NCBI RefSeq assembly: GCF_004916975.1
Contig: NZ_STGQ01000002.1
Coordinates: 1-64,000 of the forward strand
DNA: 64,000 bases
Origin: Paenibacillus dokdonensis
GTDB taxonomy: Bacteria > Bacillota > Bacilli > Paenibacillales > Paenibacillaceae
Direction of reading: 5' to 3'
Shown here: positions 1 through 8,510 of the stretch, piece by piece
How positions within the stretch are numbered: position 1 is the stretch's first letter
Layout of the letters: each line of letters begins with the position of its first letter
Position numbers and translations under genes: made by a program
The notes under the pieces: model-generated
The model's input: the letters and a program-made list of their open reading frames with translations, nothing else
The model's database searches: none
What the model was told of the DNA's origin: nothing

Positions 1-97
1 TTCCCGAAGGAAGTGTAAGAGTCCGCTCGACTTGCATGTATTAGGCACGCCGCCAGCGTTCGTCCTGAGCCAGGATCAAACTCTCCAAGAAAGTCTG
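1..97 (-). rRNA. rrs: 16S rRNA gene, 5' end only (runs off the window)
   Basis: Read on the minus strand, the first ~97 bases give the conserved 5' start of bacterial 16S rRNA: GAGTTTGATCCTGGCTCAG, followed by GACGAACGCTGGCGGCG and the ATACATGCAAGTCGAGCGG stretch. The gene is transcribed leftwards and only its first ~95 nucleotides are inside the window. The exact mature 5' end is not visible, so the right boundary is approximate. The leader to its right holds the TCTTTGAAAACTGAACAAA-type sequence common before Bacillales 16S genes. Confidence 0.97.
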
Positions 98-261
98 TAG
101 CTCATTTTGAAACTGACGAGATGTAATGAATTTTTGAATTAAACGATGTTAATCAAAAACTTCATTACTTATAATCTCATTTAAAACATCATCTATTTGT
201 TCAGTTTTCAAAGAACTTGTTTTCTGCTTCATTCGACAAATTTCTTACGAAGCAGGATTTC

Positions 262-290
262 ATTATATCATTTTCTCTCAAGCAAGTCAA
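262..290 (-). promoter_or_regulatory. rRNA operon promoter, proximal
   Basis: On the minus strand a -35 TTGACT (285-290) and a perfect -10 TATAAT (262-267) are separated by exactly 17 bases. The site lies about 165 bases before the 16S start, as expected for the P2 promoter of a Bacillus-type rrn operon. Confidence 0.85.
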
Positions 291-348
291 CACTTATTTA
301 CTTAGCATTGTTTGTTTTGAAAGCCTGCCGTGTTTAGCGGCAAGAAAT

Positions 349-378
349 AATATATCATGGATGTCCTACATAATGCAA
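349..378 (-). promoter_or_regulatory. rRNA operon promoter, distal
   Basis: On the minus strand TTGCAT (373-378) and TATATT (349-354) are 18 bases apart, about 85 bases upstream of the proximal promoter. Tandem promoters are usual for rrn operons. The rest of the 98-529 gap is AT-rich leader and the upstream region of the next gene; no other gene is seen in it. Confidence 0.6.
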
Positions 379-529
379 CTGTTTTTTTAAATTTTAAATA
401 TGTTAAAATTTTCTTCATAGAGTTACAACATAAACATAATTTTTCAAGCAGCTCCTGAGGTATATTCAACTTACACACGCCCCATCTAAAACGGTACCTT
501 TTTAAATCACAAATTACAGGAGGCTAAAC

Positions 530-1777
530 ATGAACAGTTGGCTGAATAAGATTCGAAAGGGTATTGGCAAAAAGCTTGCTGCCGTGCACCGCTGGAACGC
601 CTGGATGATCGCCTTTCTTGCTTTCAGCGGATTGATTCTCCCCTGGGGAGCCTGGAGAGAGATTTTAGGAGCAGGCCGAGTATGGCTGAAATGGCTTCAT
701 ATCGGTGTTGGTCTTGCACTGCTGCTTCCTGTTCTGTATTACCTACTGCTTGCCGGCAAACACTGGGGTCTGCTGAAAGAACGTCCCGCACAAAAATGGA
801 ATGTATTCATTGTTCTATTTATGTTGGCCGGCTGGTTTCTTTCCGGTGTCGTTCTCTGGCAGTTCCGCGCCTTCGGTCCGGCATGGTCCAATCCTGCATT
901 AATCATTCATGATGTATTTACCTGGATCGGTCTTCCTTATATGATCTATCATTCGATCACCCGTACCCGCTGGTTAAAGGAACCTCACCGCCGTTCTGTC
1001 CGCACCAGCATCCAACCAAAAACGGAAGTATCTCCTCAAGCGACAGAGCCGTTATATACCCGCAGAGCATTTATCCGTTCTGCAATTGGTCTCGGTTTTG
1101 CTGTTACACTGGGTCCGTCTTTTATTAAATGGATGGCTTCGAGTCTAAGCTCCGGCGCCAATGTCGAGAATCTGGTTCAAAAAGATAACAACCATCTTAT
1201 TCCTGCCCCCCAGCCTGCTGTAGATTCTCTTCCCCCGATAGGTGGGGGTTCCAAAGGTAATTTTCGCATTTACACGGTAACTCCAATTCCTTCGTTCGAT
1301 AATTCAAACTGGTCCTTTACTGTGGACGGCTTGGTGAATCAGGCGATGCAGTGGAACTGGGAAGAATTTGTGAAGCTCCCTCGTACTGTGCAGGTCAGTG
1401 ACTTTCACTGCGTTACCGGATGGTCTGTCTACAATAACACCTGGGAAGGTATACCGCTTAAGCATCTCCTCGAGCAGGCGGGCTTTCAATCCTCAGCCCA
1501 AACGGTCAAGTTCTACTCAGGAGATGGCGTATACACCGATTCCTTAACGATGGAACAGGCTCAAATGAAGGATATTATGATCGCTGTCATGCTGGATGGA
1601 AAGCCAATTCCGAGTGATCTTGGCGGACCTGTACGACTCGTCGTCCCGCAGATGTATACCTACAAGTCTGTGAAATGGCTGAACCGTATTGAACTCATTG
1701 CCGAGGATCATGTCGGCTATTGGGAAGAACGCGGATACGATAAAGATGCGTGGCTTTCAGGCACAAAGCAGAGCTAA
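530..1777 (+). CDS. membrane-anchored molybdopterin-dependent oxidoreductase (sulfite-oxidase fold)
   Basis: 415 residues, start ATG behind AGGAGG. Residues ~20-145 form four membrane helices with histidines at ~20, 57, 127 and 141, like a cytochrome b561/MsrQ-type heme b anchor. Residues ~245-400 are an oxidoreductase molybdopterin-binding domain with the ligand cysteine in DFHCVTGW (Cys294). Between them, residues 177-183 read TRRAFIR followed by a hydrophobic stretch, which resembles a twin-arginine export signal inside the protein. The likely role is an extracytoplasmic molybdoenzyme fed with electrons by its own heme domain, comparable to an MsrP/MsrQ pair in one chain; the substrate is unknown. 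It stands alone and converges on the PBP gene. Confidence 0.8.
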   Translation: MNSWLNKIRKGIGKKLAAVHRWNAWMIAFLAFSGLILPWGAWREILGAGRVWLKWLHIGVGLALLLPVLYYLLLAGKHWGLLKERPAQKWNVFIVLFMLAGWFLSGVVLWQFRAFGPAWSNPALIIHDVFTWIGLPYMIYHSITRTRWLKEPHRRSVRTSIQPKTEVSPQATEPLYTRRAFIRSAIGLGFAVTLGPSFIKWMASSLSSGANVENLVQKDNNHLIPAPQPAVDSLPPIGGGSKGNFRIYTVTPIPSFDNSNWSFTVDGLVNQAMQWNWEEFVKLPRTVQVSDFHCVTGWSVYNNTWEGIPLKHLLEQAGFQSSAQTVKFYSGDGVYTDSLTMEQAQMKDIMIAVMLDGKPIPSDLGGPVRLVVPQMYTYKSVKWLNRIELIAEDHVGYWEERGYDKDAWLSGTKQS

Positions 1778-1812
1778 CCGCTAACCCCCTATCTCATCTC
1801 CATTCGTGTTCT

Positions 1813-3684
1813 TCACTTCATCTGGCCTTCCATCGCTTTACTCATGACTGTGGAAAACAAGGCGGCGGCCATCCCGCTGCCAGCGGTCATGAAGTTATCC
1901 TTGTCTGTGCGGTCAAAGCCCATCCACACCGCGGCTGTCCACTCTGGTGTATAACCGACAAACCAGAGATCCCGGTTAGCCTTACTGCTAATCCCGGGCA
2001 AATCCAGTTGGGTGGTACCCGTTTTGCCCGCGACCGGCCGGTTCAACCTTGCCTTTTTGCCGGTGCCCTCATCGACTACACTTCGCAGCATCCCGGTCAT
2101 TCTCTCTGCGGTCAGGGCTGATATAGCTTCCCGCTGTCCGGCATTATACGTATACAGAACATACCCCTTGGGGTCTATGACTTGACGCACTGTATGCGCC
2201 TCACGAAAGACACCGCCGCTGGCAAATACACTGTATGCTTGCGCCATTTTTAATGGAGATACCCCCGTATGCAATCCCCCTAGCGCAATGGACAGGTTAT
2301 TATCTTCTTTGGGTAGATCTATACCGAGCTTCGCGGCAAACCCGCGGGCCTTAGAGATTCCCACCTGCTTCAGCAGCCACACGGCCGGTGCATTGATCGA
2401 CTGTTGGAGAGCTATTTTCATGGATGTTTGGCCCCGGTACACACCATTCAAGTTTTCAGGCTTATAACTGCCATAAGCAGTCTTACGATCCGGAAGGACA
2501 CTATCTGGTGTATAGAGACCGCTTTCTAATGCCGGCCCGTAATCAATAATAGGCTTGAAGGCGGATCCCGGCTGCCGAGCATCAACCACCGCCCTGTTTA
2601 GGTTCCCCGTACTTGGATTTCGGCCTCCGGTCAACGCCACAACATCGCCGGTCCGGTGATCCAACATTGCCATGGCTGCCTCCACCTGCTGATCTTTCCC
2701 GTCCGGCGGAAATAAATCGGGATTCAAAAACGCCTCCTCCAGTGCTCTCTGTGCTGCCGTATTCATTCCCGTCACTATCGTATAACCACCTGTTTGCAGG
2801 TCTTTCTTTGATTTGCCGGTCCGCTGGGAAGCCTCTGTCAATGCGGCATCTATATAAGAAGCGCCTACCAGCCTTTCTCTAACAATGGAAGGAGGTTGAT
2901 ACTTCTCTTTAACAGCTGACTTCATTTCTTCATGAGTAATCAAACCCTGCTTCCACATCAAACTAAGCACAAGCTCCCGTCTCTTCACAGAAAGCCCGCT
3001 ATTGTCTGCCGGATTATAAATGGAAGGTCCTTTGGGGATGGCAGCCAATGCGGCAATTTGCATGATATCAAGCTCTTTTAGTTGAGTGACCCCAAAATAG
3101 TGCTCAGCTGCCGCTTTTACTCCGTATTGTCCTTCCCCCATATAAATCTGGTTAAGATATAATTGCAAAATATCATGTTTGGACAGCCGCTTCTCCAAAG
3201 CCAAAGCAATAGATGCCTCATTCAGCTTACGAAGCATATTTTTATCCCGGTTCAGGAAAAGATTTCGGGCCAGCTGCTGGGTGATACTGCTCCCTCCTTC
3301 CGACACCTGCATCTGAAGAATGTTATTAAAAGAAGCACGAGCGATTCCCTTATAATCCAGTCCCTGATGACTATAAAAGCGGCGGTCTTCCACTGCCAAG
3401 AAGGTATTGACCAGTAATGCCGGCATCTCTTCAAGCTCTGCCTTCATTCTGTAACCCGATTCGGGCAGCGGGATCCTCCGAAGCACCGTTCCATCCGCGG
3501 CAGCAACGATACTTGATTCCTGCAGAATCAGTTTTTCCGAATGGCGGTTCACTACGGTTTCTCCATATTCATGAACATAAAACAGTCCGGCCAATACCAG
3601 CACAGCACCCATCACTGCCAGGTCAAATGCAAAATAAAGGCTTCTCAGGAGCTTGCGTTTAACCACAGCCTGCAGACCGCTCAT
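1813..3684 (-). CDS. class A penicillin-binding protein (transglycosylase/transpeptidase)
   Basis: 623 residues with one N-terminal membrane helix (~15-37). The GT51 glycosyltransferase has its catalytic Glu in FLAVEDRRFYSH (~99) and the GGSSITQQ motif. The transpeptidase has SxxK at 374-377 (PGSAFKP), SxN at 429-431 and KTGT at 554. It polymerises and cross-links peptidoglycan outside the membrane. Its start codon overlaps the stop of the upstream receptor-like gene (ATGA), so the two are translationally coupled. The context (VanR/VanS-like pair upstream, phased repeats before the preceding gene) suggests a wall-stress-induced PBP rather than the housekeeping PBP1. It lacks the long C-terminal extensions seen in some PBP1A proteins. 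Confidence 0.9.
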   Translation of the reverse strand: MSGLQAVVKRKLLRSLYFAFDLAVMGAVLVLAGLFYVHEYGETVVNRHSEKLILQESSIVAAADGTVLRRIPLPESGYRMKAELEEMPALLVNTFLAVEDRRFYSHQGLDYKGIARASFNNILQMQVSEGGSSITQQLARNLFLNRDKNMLRKLNEASIALALEKRLSKHDILQLYLNQIYMGEGQYGVKAAAEHYFGVTQLKELDIMQIAALAAIPKGPSIYNPADNSGLSVKRRELVLSLMWKQGLITHEEMKSAVKEKYQPPSIVRERLVGASYIDAALTEASQRTGKSKKDLQTGGYTIVTGMNTAAQRALEEAFLNPDLFPPDGKDQQVEAAMAMLDHRTGDVVALTGGRNPSTGNLNRAVVDARQPGSAFKPIIDYGPALESGLYTPDSVLPDRKTAYGSYKPENLNGVYRGQTSMKIALQQSINAPAVWLLKQVGISKARGFAAKLGIDLPKEDNNLSIALGGLHTGVSPLKMAQAYSVFASGGVFREAHTVRQVIDPKGYVLYTYNAGQREAISALTAERMTGMLRSVVDEGTGKKARLNRPVAGKTGTTQLDLPGISSKANRDLWFVGYTPEWTAAVWMGFDRTDKDNFMTAGSGMAAALFSTVMSKAMEGQMK

Positions 3685-4301
3685 GACGAAGTGATCAGGC
3701 TCTCCAGGAACCGTTCCATTCCAAGCGCCTCCCGCTTGACTGCCTCCACCCTCAGCAGCCCTACGCTCTCCGGATTATCCCCGCCTGCCTCGCCATCTTC
3801 TAAAATTCGCAATAAAGATTTCATTCTTAAGATCAGAGCCATGACTTCTTCATTTCCCAGTAGAGCGCTGGATTCTTCTTTTTTCATATTGAAAGTCTGC
3901 AGGTCATTCGATGGGAATACATCTGTTCGATTGATTCTATGGAGATGATCCGCAAGTTTCCTTAACTCCCCGCCTGACATAACCTCCAATTCCTCAAAGG
4001 AACCTTTGTCTGCCAGTTCTTCCGCTGCGTTCAGCAGCGACTTGATATCATTAGCTGTTTTTTGCGAGCGCAGCATAAACATCCCGGTGAACACCGTTAA
4101 AAAAATGAGGACGGCTATTGGCGTTTTACCGATATGATTCATCAGCCAATGCGATAACCGGACCAGCAACGAATCCGGCGCACTATGGGAGTACAGAAAA
4201 ACGAAGGCTCTATATACAATAAATAGTGAAATACCGCTGAGTAGCGCGCTTCCTACAACGATGTATAGATAGCTGCTGCGTACGGTTAGCAACTCTTTCA
4301 A
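3681..4301 (-). CDS. kinase-less sensor-like membrane protein with HAMP-type region
   Basis: I place the start at TTG (4301), 9 bases after AAGGAGGG; an in-frame ATG at 4346 has no ribosome binding site. The ~206-residue product has two membrane helices bracketing a short external loop, then a HAMP-like stretch and a helical tail with no histidine-kinase or ATPase motifs. The segment before helix 2 (W-L-M-NHIG-K-T-P) closely matches the same position in the neighbouring kinase (W-I-I-NHIG-S-A-P), so it looks like a copy of that sensor's N-terminal half. It lies between the kinase and the PBP and overlaps the PBP start by four bases. Function unknown; it may modulate the kinase or the PBP. Confidence 0.7.
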   Translation of the reverse strand: MKELLTVRSSYLYIVVGSALLSGISLFIVYRAFVFLYSHSAPDSLLVRLSHWLMNHIGKTPIAVLIFLTVFTGMFMLRSQKTANDIKSLLNAAEELADKGSFEELEVMSGGELRKLADHLHRINRTDVFPSNDLQTFNMKKEESSALLGNEEVMALILRMKSLLRILEDGEAGGDNPESVGLLRVEAVKREALGMERFLESLITSS

Positions 4302-4364
4302 AACCTTAATCCCTCCTTGCGAACGGGCAGTTATCACCCTATGCACAAAAGGATATCGGCCAAA

Positions 4365-4403
4365 TCTTAAGAAACACCCCGAAAGTTCTTAACATTCTCT
4401 TAA
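4365..4403 (-). promoter_or_regulatory. three phased TTAAGA boxes, candidate response-regulator operator
   Basis: On the minus strand TTAAGA occurs at 4398-4403, 4387-4392 and 4365-4370, so the copies are 11 and 22 bases apart, one and two helical turns. OmpR/PhoB-family regulators bind such direct repeats. The site lies 64-100 bases upstream of the receptor-like gene and PBP gene, just after the kinase stop. I could not define a convincing -10 element. Confidence 0.5.
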
Positions 4404-4426
4404 TATCACTCGAAAACAAGATTCAG

Positions 4427-5539
4427 CTATACCTTGGATATCGGGATCCGGGTAATAAAATCAGTGCGATACCTATCGCTTTTGGCCGAAATAAGGCCAT
4501 GGTGACGGTCGATGATTCCTTTAGCAATCGCGAGTCCCAGCCCTGAGCCGCCTGTATGGTGCGAGCGGGAGCGCTCCGCCCGGTAAAAGCGTTCAAAAAT
4601 ATGCGGAAGGTCGCTTTCTGCAATCATTTCGCCAAAATTGCTGATCCGTACCACTGCTTCATCCCCTTCACGGTCAAAGCTGATCTCCAGTCTTTTACCT
4701 GCTTGACCATAACGGATTGCATTGGCTATCAGATTCTCATAGGCTCTTACCAATTCATAAGGCGCAGCCTGAATCCACAGGGAATGATCCGTATTGTCAT
4801 GGATCTTATAAGTCATACCTGCCAGGTTCAATTCCGGAACTGCCTCCTCTACCAGCTGCCGAATGAAAGCTTTTAGATCAAGCCGCTCCAGCACAAGCGG
4901 AAGTCCTCCATTGTACACTCGTGTGTACTCGAACAAATCGTCTATGAGTTTGCGCAGCACAAGCGTTTTTTGATAGGCAATATCGGCATAATAGCGCATT
5001 TCTATCTCGTCCCGGCAGCGGTCCTGCTCAATGTACTCCAGGAAGCCCAGTATGGATGTCAGAGGGGTGCGCAAATCATGGGATACCCCAGTAATCAGCT
5101 CGTTCTTCGCTTGAACGGCTGATCTCTCTTCCAAAAGGGAATGCTCCAGCCGATCGGACATCACGTTAATGTTCTCCGCCAACACGCCCAGCTCATCCGA
5201 TGTCCTAACCTCGATCCGGTGTGACTCTCCCAGCTTGGTGATTTGCTGAATCCCCGATGTAATCTCTTCAAGATAGGAGATGATTTTTCGGGTGAATATA
5301 AAAAAGAAAATAAGAAAACTGACAACGCCAGCAGTAAACAGCAGCGGTGCCGAGCCAATATGATTAATAATCCATTTGAGCATCAGCGTGTAGGGAGAGG
5401 GCTCCGGCTCCGGATTCGAATAAATTGAAGATTTTACAAGCTGATATCCGGCAGTCAGCAGTCCTGCTCCCGATAAGATGCTCAATATAAATGCCCAGAT
5501 AAACTTCCAGCGGATCGTGCTTATGTATTTAGCGTTCAT
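4427..5539 (-). CDS. sensor histidine kinase, VanS-like
   Basis: 370 residues, ATG start behind GGAGGG. Two membrane helices (~12-33 and ~62-83) enclose a short external loop of ~28 residues, so it probably senses at the membrane face rather than through a large domain. A HAMP region (~84-135) precedes the HisKA dimerisation helix with phospho-acceptor His154 in GVSHDLRTPLTS. The ATPase domain shows N-box NLIANAIRYG, FERFYRAERS and GGSGLGLAI. It follows the response-regulator gene by 20 bases. The compact layout resembles VanS-type kinases that respond to wall damage, and a PBP gene lies downstream, but the signal is inferred. Confidence 0.88.
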   Translation of the reverse strand: MNAKYISTIRWKFIWAFILSILSGAGLLTAGYQLVKSSIYSNPEPEPSPYTLMLKWIINHIGSAPLLFTAGVVSFLIFFFIFTRKIISYLEEITSGIQQITKLGESHRIEVRTSDELGVLAENINVMSDRLEHSLLEERSAVQAKNELITGVSHDLRTPLTSILGFLEYIEQDRCRDEIEMRYYADIAYQKTLVLRKLIDDLFEYTRVYNGGLPLVLERLDLKAFIRQLVEEAVPELNLAGMTYKIHDNTDHSLWIQAAPYELVRAYENLIANAIRYGQAGKRLEISFDREGDEAVVRISNFGEMIAESDLPHIFERFYRAERSRSHHTGGSGLGLAIAKGIIDRHHGLISAKSDRYRTDFITRIPISKV

Positions 5540-5559
5540 GGTTAAGCTCCCTCCAGCTT

Positions 5560-6267
5560 TCAGGACGGTCCGTCCAGTTTATAACCAACTCCCCAAACCG
5601 TTTGCACATAACGCGGGCGTTTCGGATTCATTTCGATTTTTTCACGTATTTTACGTACATGAACCATGACCGTGTTCCCTCCATCCAGAAAAGGCTCATT
5701 CCAAACATTGTTGTAAATTTGCTCCATGCTGAGCACCTGTCCTTGATGCCTTGCCAGCAGTTCAAGAATCGCAAACTCCCGGGGAGTCAGTTTTACTTTT
5801 TGCCGATCAACGTGAACCTCATGTTTGCCTGTATCTATGACCAGGTCTTCGAATACCAATTTATGCTCTTCTGCTTGAACAGGAGTATCTTTGTTGAATC
5901 TATGATAGCGGCGCAGCTGCGATTTGGCCCTGGCCACCAGCTCCAGCGGATTAAAGGGTTTGCCGACATAATCATCGGCACCGATGCTGAGTCCGTTGAT
6001 TTTGTCCATGTCCGTGTTTTTTGCAGACAGCATGATGATCGGCACATGACGTTCTTCGCGAATTTTCATACAGGCGGCGATTCCATCCATCCTCGGCATC
6101 ATGACATCCAGAATAATGAGGTCGACTTCTTCATTTTCCAGCCAGTTCAGAGCTTCTGCCCCGTCATAAGCCTTTAGCAGCCGGTATCCTTCATTTCTAA
6201 AATAAATATCGAGCAGCTCCACAATTTCCTTCTCGTCATCCACGAGCAATATCGTTTCTTTTTTCAC
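5560..6267 (-). CDS. OmpR-family response regulator, VanR-like
   Basis: 235 residues starting at GTG about 10 bases after AAAGGA. The receiver domain has the acidic pair DD at 10-11, phospho-acceptor Asp54 (LIILDVMMPR) and the conserved Lys in VGKPFNPLEL. The C-terminal winged helix (~130-232) ends in the usual RYVQTVWGVGYKL. It is the first gene of the regulator-kinase-receptor-PBP set. The phased TTAAGA boxes downstream of the kinase are the natural candidate target. Confidence 0.9.
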   Translation of the reverse strand: MKKETILLVDDEKEIVELLDIYFRNEGYRLLKAYDGAEALNWLENEEVDLIILDVMMPRMDGIAACMKIREERHVPIIMLSAKNTDMDKINGLSIGADDYVGKPFNPLELVARAKSQLRRYHRFNKDTPVQAEEHKLVFEDLVIDTGKHEVHVDRQKVKLTPREFAILELLARHQGQVLSMEQIYNNVWNEPFLDGGNTVMVHVRKIREKIEMNPKRPRYVQTVWGVGYKLDGPS

Positions 6268-6356
6268 AGGGAAGGTTTCCTTTCAAATCTATTAAATGAA
6301 ACATCATTTTCTTCATATTAGCAGAACTCCCCATTCTATCACCCTATTATTGTCAT

Positions 6357-6396
6357 AAAAAAAGTCCTGGGTTCATTGTTCAATGAACCAGGACTT
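6357..6396 (-). terminator. intrinsic terminator after ligA
   Basis: On the minus strand a near-perfect 16-base-pair stem (AAGTCCTGGTTCATTG and its complement) is followed by a run of seven T. It closes the pcrB-pcrA-ligA operon and insulates the response-regulator gene. Confidence 0.9.
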
Positions 6397-6416
6397 CTGC
6401 TTGTTATGGTTTGGAA

Positions 6417-8435
6417 CTATGCTTCTGTATTCAAAAGACGGACAAATTCATCCTCATCCTCGATGACCTGAATCCCCAGCTGCTGGGCCTTGGCCAGCTT
6501 GCTGCCCGCCTTCTCGCCCGCAATGACCAGATCTGTCTTCGCAGATACACTGCCGGTGACTTTCGCCCCAAGTGCCTCCAGCTTATCGGCAGCCTCATCA
6601 CGGGTGAGCTGATGCAGCGTGCCCGTCAGAACGACCGTTTTACCGCTAAAGAATGAATCGGTATTCACCACTCTCGGCGCTTCCGGAGCTTTAGCTTCCA
6701 CGCCCAGAGAGAGCATTTTCTCGATTCCCGTCATGATAAACGGATCTGCGAAAAAGCCTACGATGCTGTCTGCGACAATACCACCCACATCCGGAAGAGC
6801 TATCAGCTCTTCGACGGTTGCACTCATCACAGCATGCAAATCACGAAAATGCTCGGCCAACATTTTGGTCGTCGATTTGCCTGTATTCGGAATCCCCAAG
6901 GCAAAAAGGAATGAAGCAAGGTCTCTGCTTTTACTTTTTTCCAGGGAAGCAAGCAGATTATTAGCTTTTTTCTCACCAAAACGGTCCAGCTTGATCAGAT
7001 CCTCAAACGCGAGAGTATAGAGATCTGCAGGCTCACGAACGCTCAGCTCGTTGTACAGCTGCTCGGCTGTCATAACGCTAAATGTCTCTATGTCCATGGC
7101 ATCTCTTGACGCGAAATGGGTAATCCGTCCAATAATCTGAGGCTTGCAGTCCAGACTGTTGTTACAGAACAAATGGGCGCCGCGCTGCTCCAGAGGAAAC
7201 CCGCAGGCAGGACATTGCTCCGGATAAACAATTTCTTCACCGTCGCTATCCTCGGTTACCTTGCCCAGTATTTCCGGGATGACATCGTTAGAACGGCGAA
7301 TAAAGACGCGGGTACCGAGGGCATGCTTCAGGTTTTTCCGTTCGATATCCCCGATATTATTCAGAGTGCAGTTCTGCACCGTCACGCCAGCAAGCTCGAC
7401 AGCCTCGACACGCGCAACCGGTGTGATTTTGCCTGTACGTCCCACTTCCCAGGACACGGATTCGAGCACGGTTGTTGTTTCCTCCGCCTCAAACTTGTAC
7501 GCAACGGCCCAGCGTGGGAATTTGTCCGTATAGCCCAGGGCTTCCCGGGTACGCATATCCACGATTTTAATAACGGCACCGTCAATGAGATAATCCAGGC
7601 TCGAGCGGCGTTCCTGAATATCCTGGAGTTGTTCCATAACATCATCAAATTTCTCGAAATAGGTAATGAACGGATTCACTTTAAAATGATTGTCTCGCAG
7701 GAAATCCATCATTTCCTTATGACTGTCAAAGCGGATGCCTTCTGCATAACCCACATTGTAGAAGAAGGCACTGAGACGGCGCTCAGAGGTCGTCTTCGGA
7801 TTCAGGTTGCGCAGCGCCCCCGCTGCCGCATTGCGGGCATTTTTCAGCGGCTCGGCTGCGGTTTGGTTATAGCTTTCCAGGACGGACAAATTCATAATCC
7901 CTTCGCCCTGCACCTCGATTGTACCCTCGGTATACGGGATGCTGAGCGGTACGGATTTGATCGTTTTTACTTGTGCCAAAATACCTTCCCCAACGACTCC
8001 ATTGCCGCGGGTTGCTGCCTGTACCAGTCTGCCGCCGGTATATGTCAGGTTCAGTGTCAGCCCGTCAAATTTCAGCTCCACCGCATAGCTCAGCTCAGGC
8101 AGCGGCTTATCCGGGTTTTTACTGTTATAATCCGCCACCAGCTTGGTAGCACGAGCGTTCCAGCTTCCAAGCTGTTCAATATTTTGCGCTTTGTCCAGAC
8201 TCCATAGAGGCGCCAGGTGCCGGTGCTGCACAAATCCTTTAAGCAGCTCGCCGCCTACGCGCTGGGTAGGAGAATCCGGCAGAATAATGCCGCCCTCCTT
8301 CTCCAAGGCTACCAGCTGGTCATACAAAACATCGTACTCTTTATCACTGATCAGCGGCTTATCCAGCGTGTAATAATGATAGCTATACTTATTCAGCTCG
8401 GCGACGAGCTGCTCCATGGTAAACATCGGATCCAT
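6417..8435 (-). CDS. ligA: NAD-dependent DNA ligase
   Basis: The chosen start is ATG at 8435 (MDPMFTMEQL), 11 bases after GGAGGG, giving 672 residues, the normal LigA length. The adenylation domain has the active-site lysine in YAVELKFDG. Next come the OB fold, a Cys4 zinc finger (CPACGFPL...CNNSLDC), helix-hairpin-helix repeats, and a C-terminal BRCT domain (SGKTVVLTGTL...). It seals nicks in replication and repair using NAD+. It is the last gene of pcrB-pcrA-ligA, 75 bases after pcrA. Confidence 0.97.
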   Translation of the reverse strand: MDPMFTMEQLVAELNKYSYHYYTLDKPLISDKEYDVLYDQLVALEKEGGIILPDSPTQRVGGELLKGFVQHRHLAPLWSLDKAQNIEQLGSWNARATKLVADYNSKNPDKPLPELSYAVELKFDGLTLNLTYTGGRLVQAATRGNGVVGEGILAQVKTIKSVPLSIPYTEGTIEVQGEGIMNLSVLESYNQTAAEPLKNARNAAAGALRNLNPKTTSERRLSAFFYNVGYAEGIRFDSHKEMMDFLRDNHFKVNPFITYFEKFDDVMEQLQDIQERRSSLDYLIDGAVIKIVDMRTREALGYTDKFPRWAVAYKFEAEETTTVLESVSWEVGRTGKITPVARVEAVELAGVTVQNCTLNNIGDIERKNLKHALGTRVFIRRSNDVIPEILGKVTEDSDGEEIVYPEQCPACGFPLEQRGAHLFCNNSLDCKPQIIGRITHFASRDAMDIETFSVMTAEQLYNELSVREPADLYTLAFEDLIKLDRFGEKKANNLLASLEKSKSRDLASFLFALGIPNTGKSTTKMLAEHFRDLHAVMSATVEELIALPDVGGIVADSIVGFFADPFIMTGIEKMLSLGVEAKAPEAPRVVNTDSFFSGKTVVLTGTLHQLTRDEAADKLEALGAKVTGSVSAKTDLVIAGEKAGSKLAKAQQLGIQVIEDEDEFVRLLNTEA

Positions 8436-8510
8436 GCGGGGATCATCCCTCCGTCGCAATTAATTTTTTAATATATATTAGAAAAGCGGCAAGAAAAGCA
8501 CTCTATGACT

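Noticed and set aside
7116..8207. 363-residue open frame on the plus strand within ligA
   Set aside because: It is antisense to a clearly identified ligA gene and has no family motifs; a shadow of codon bias.
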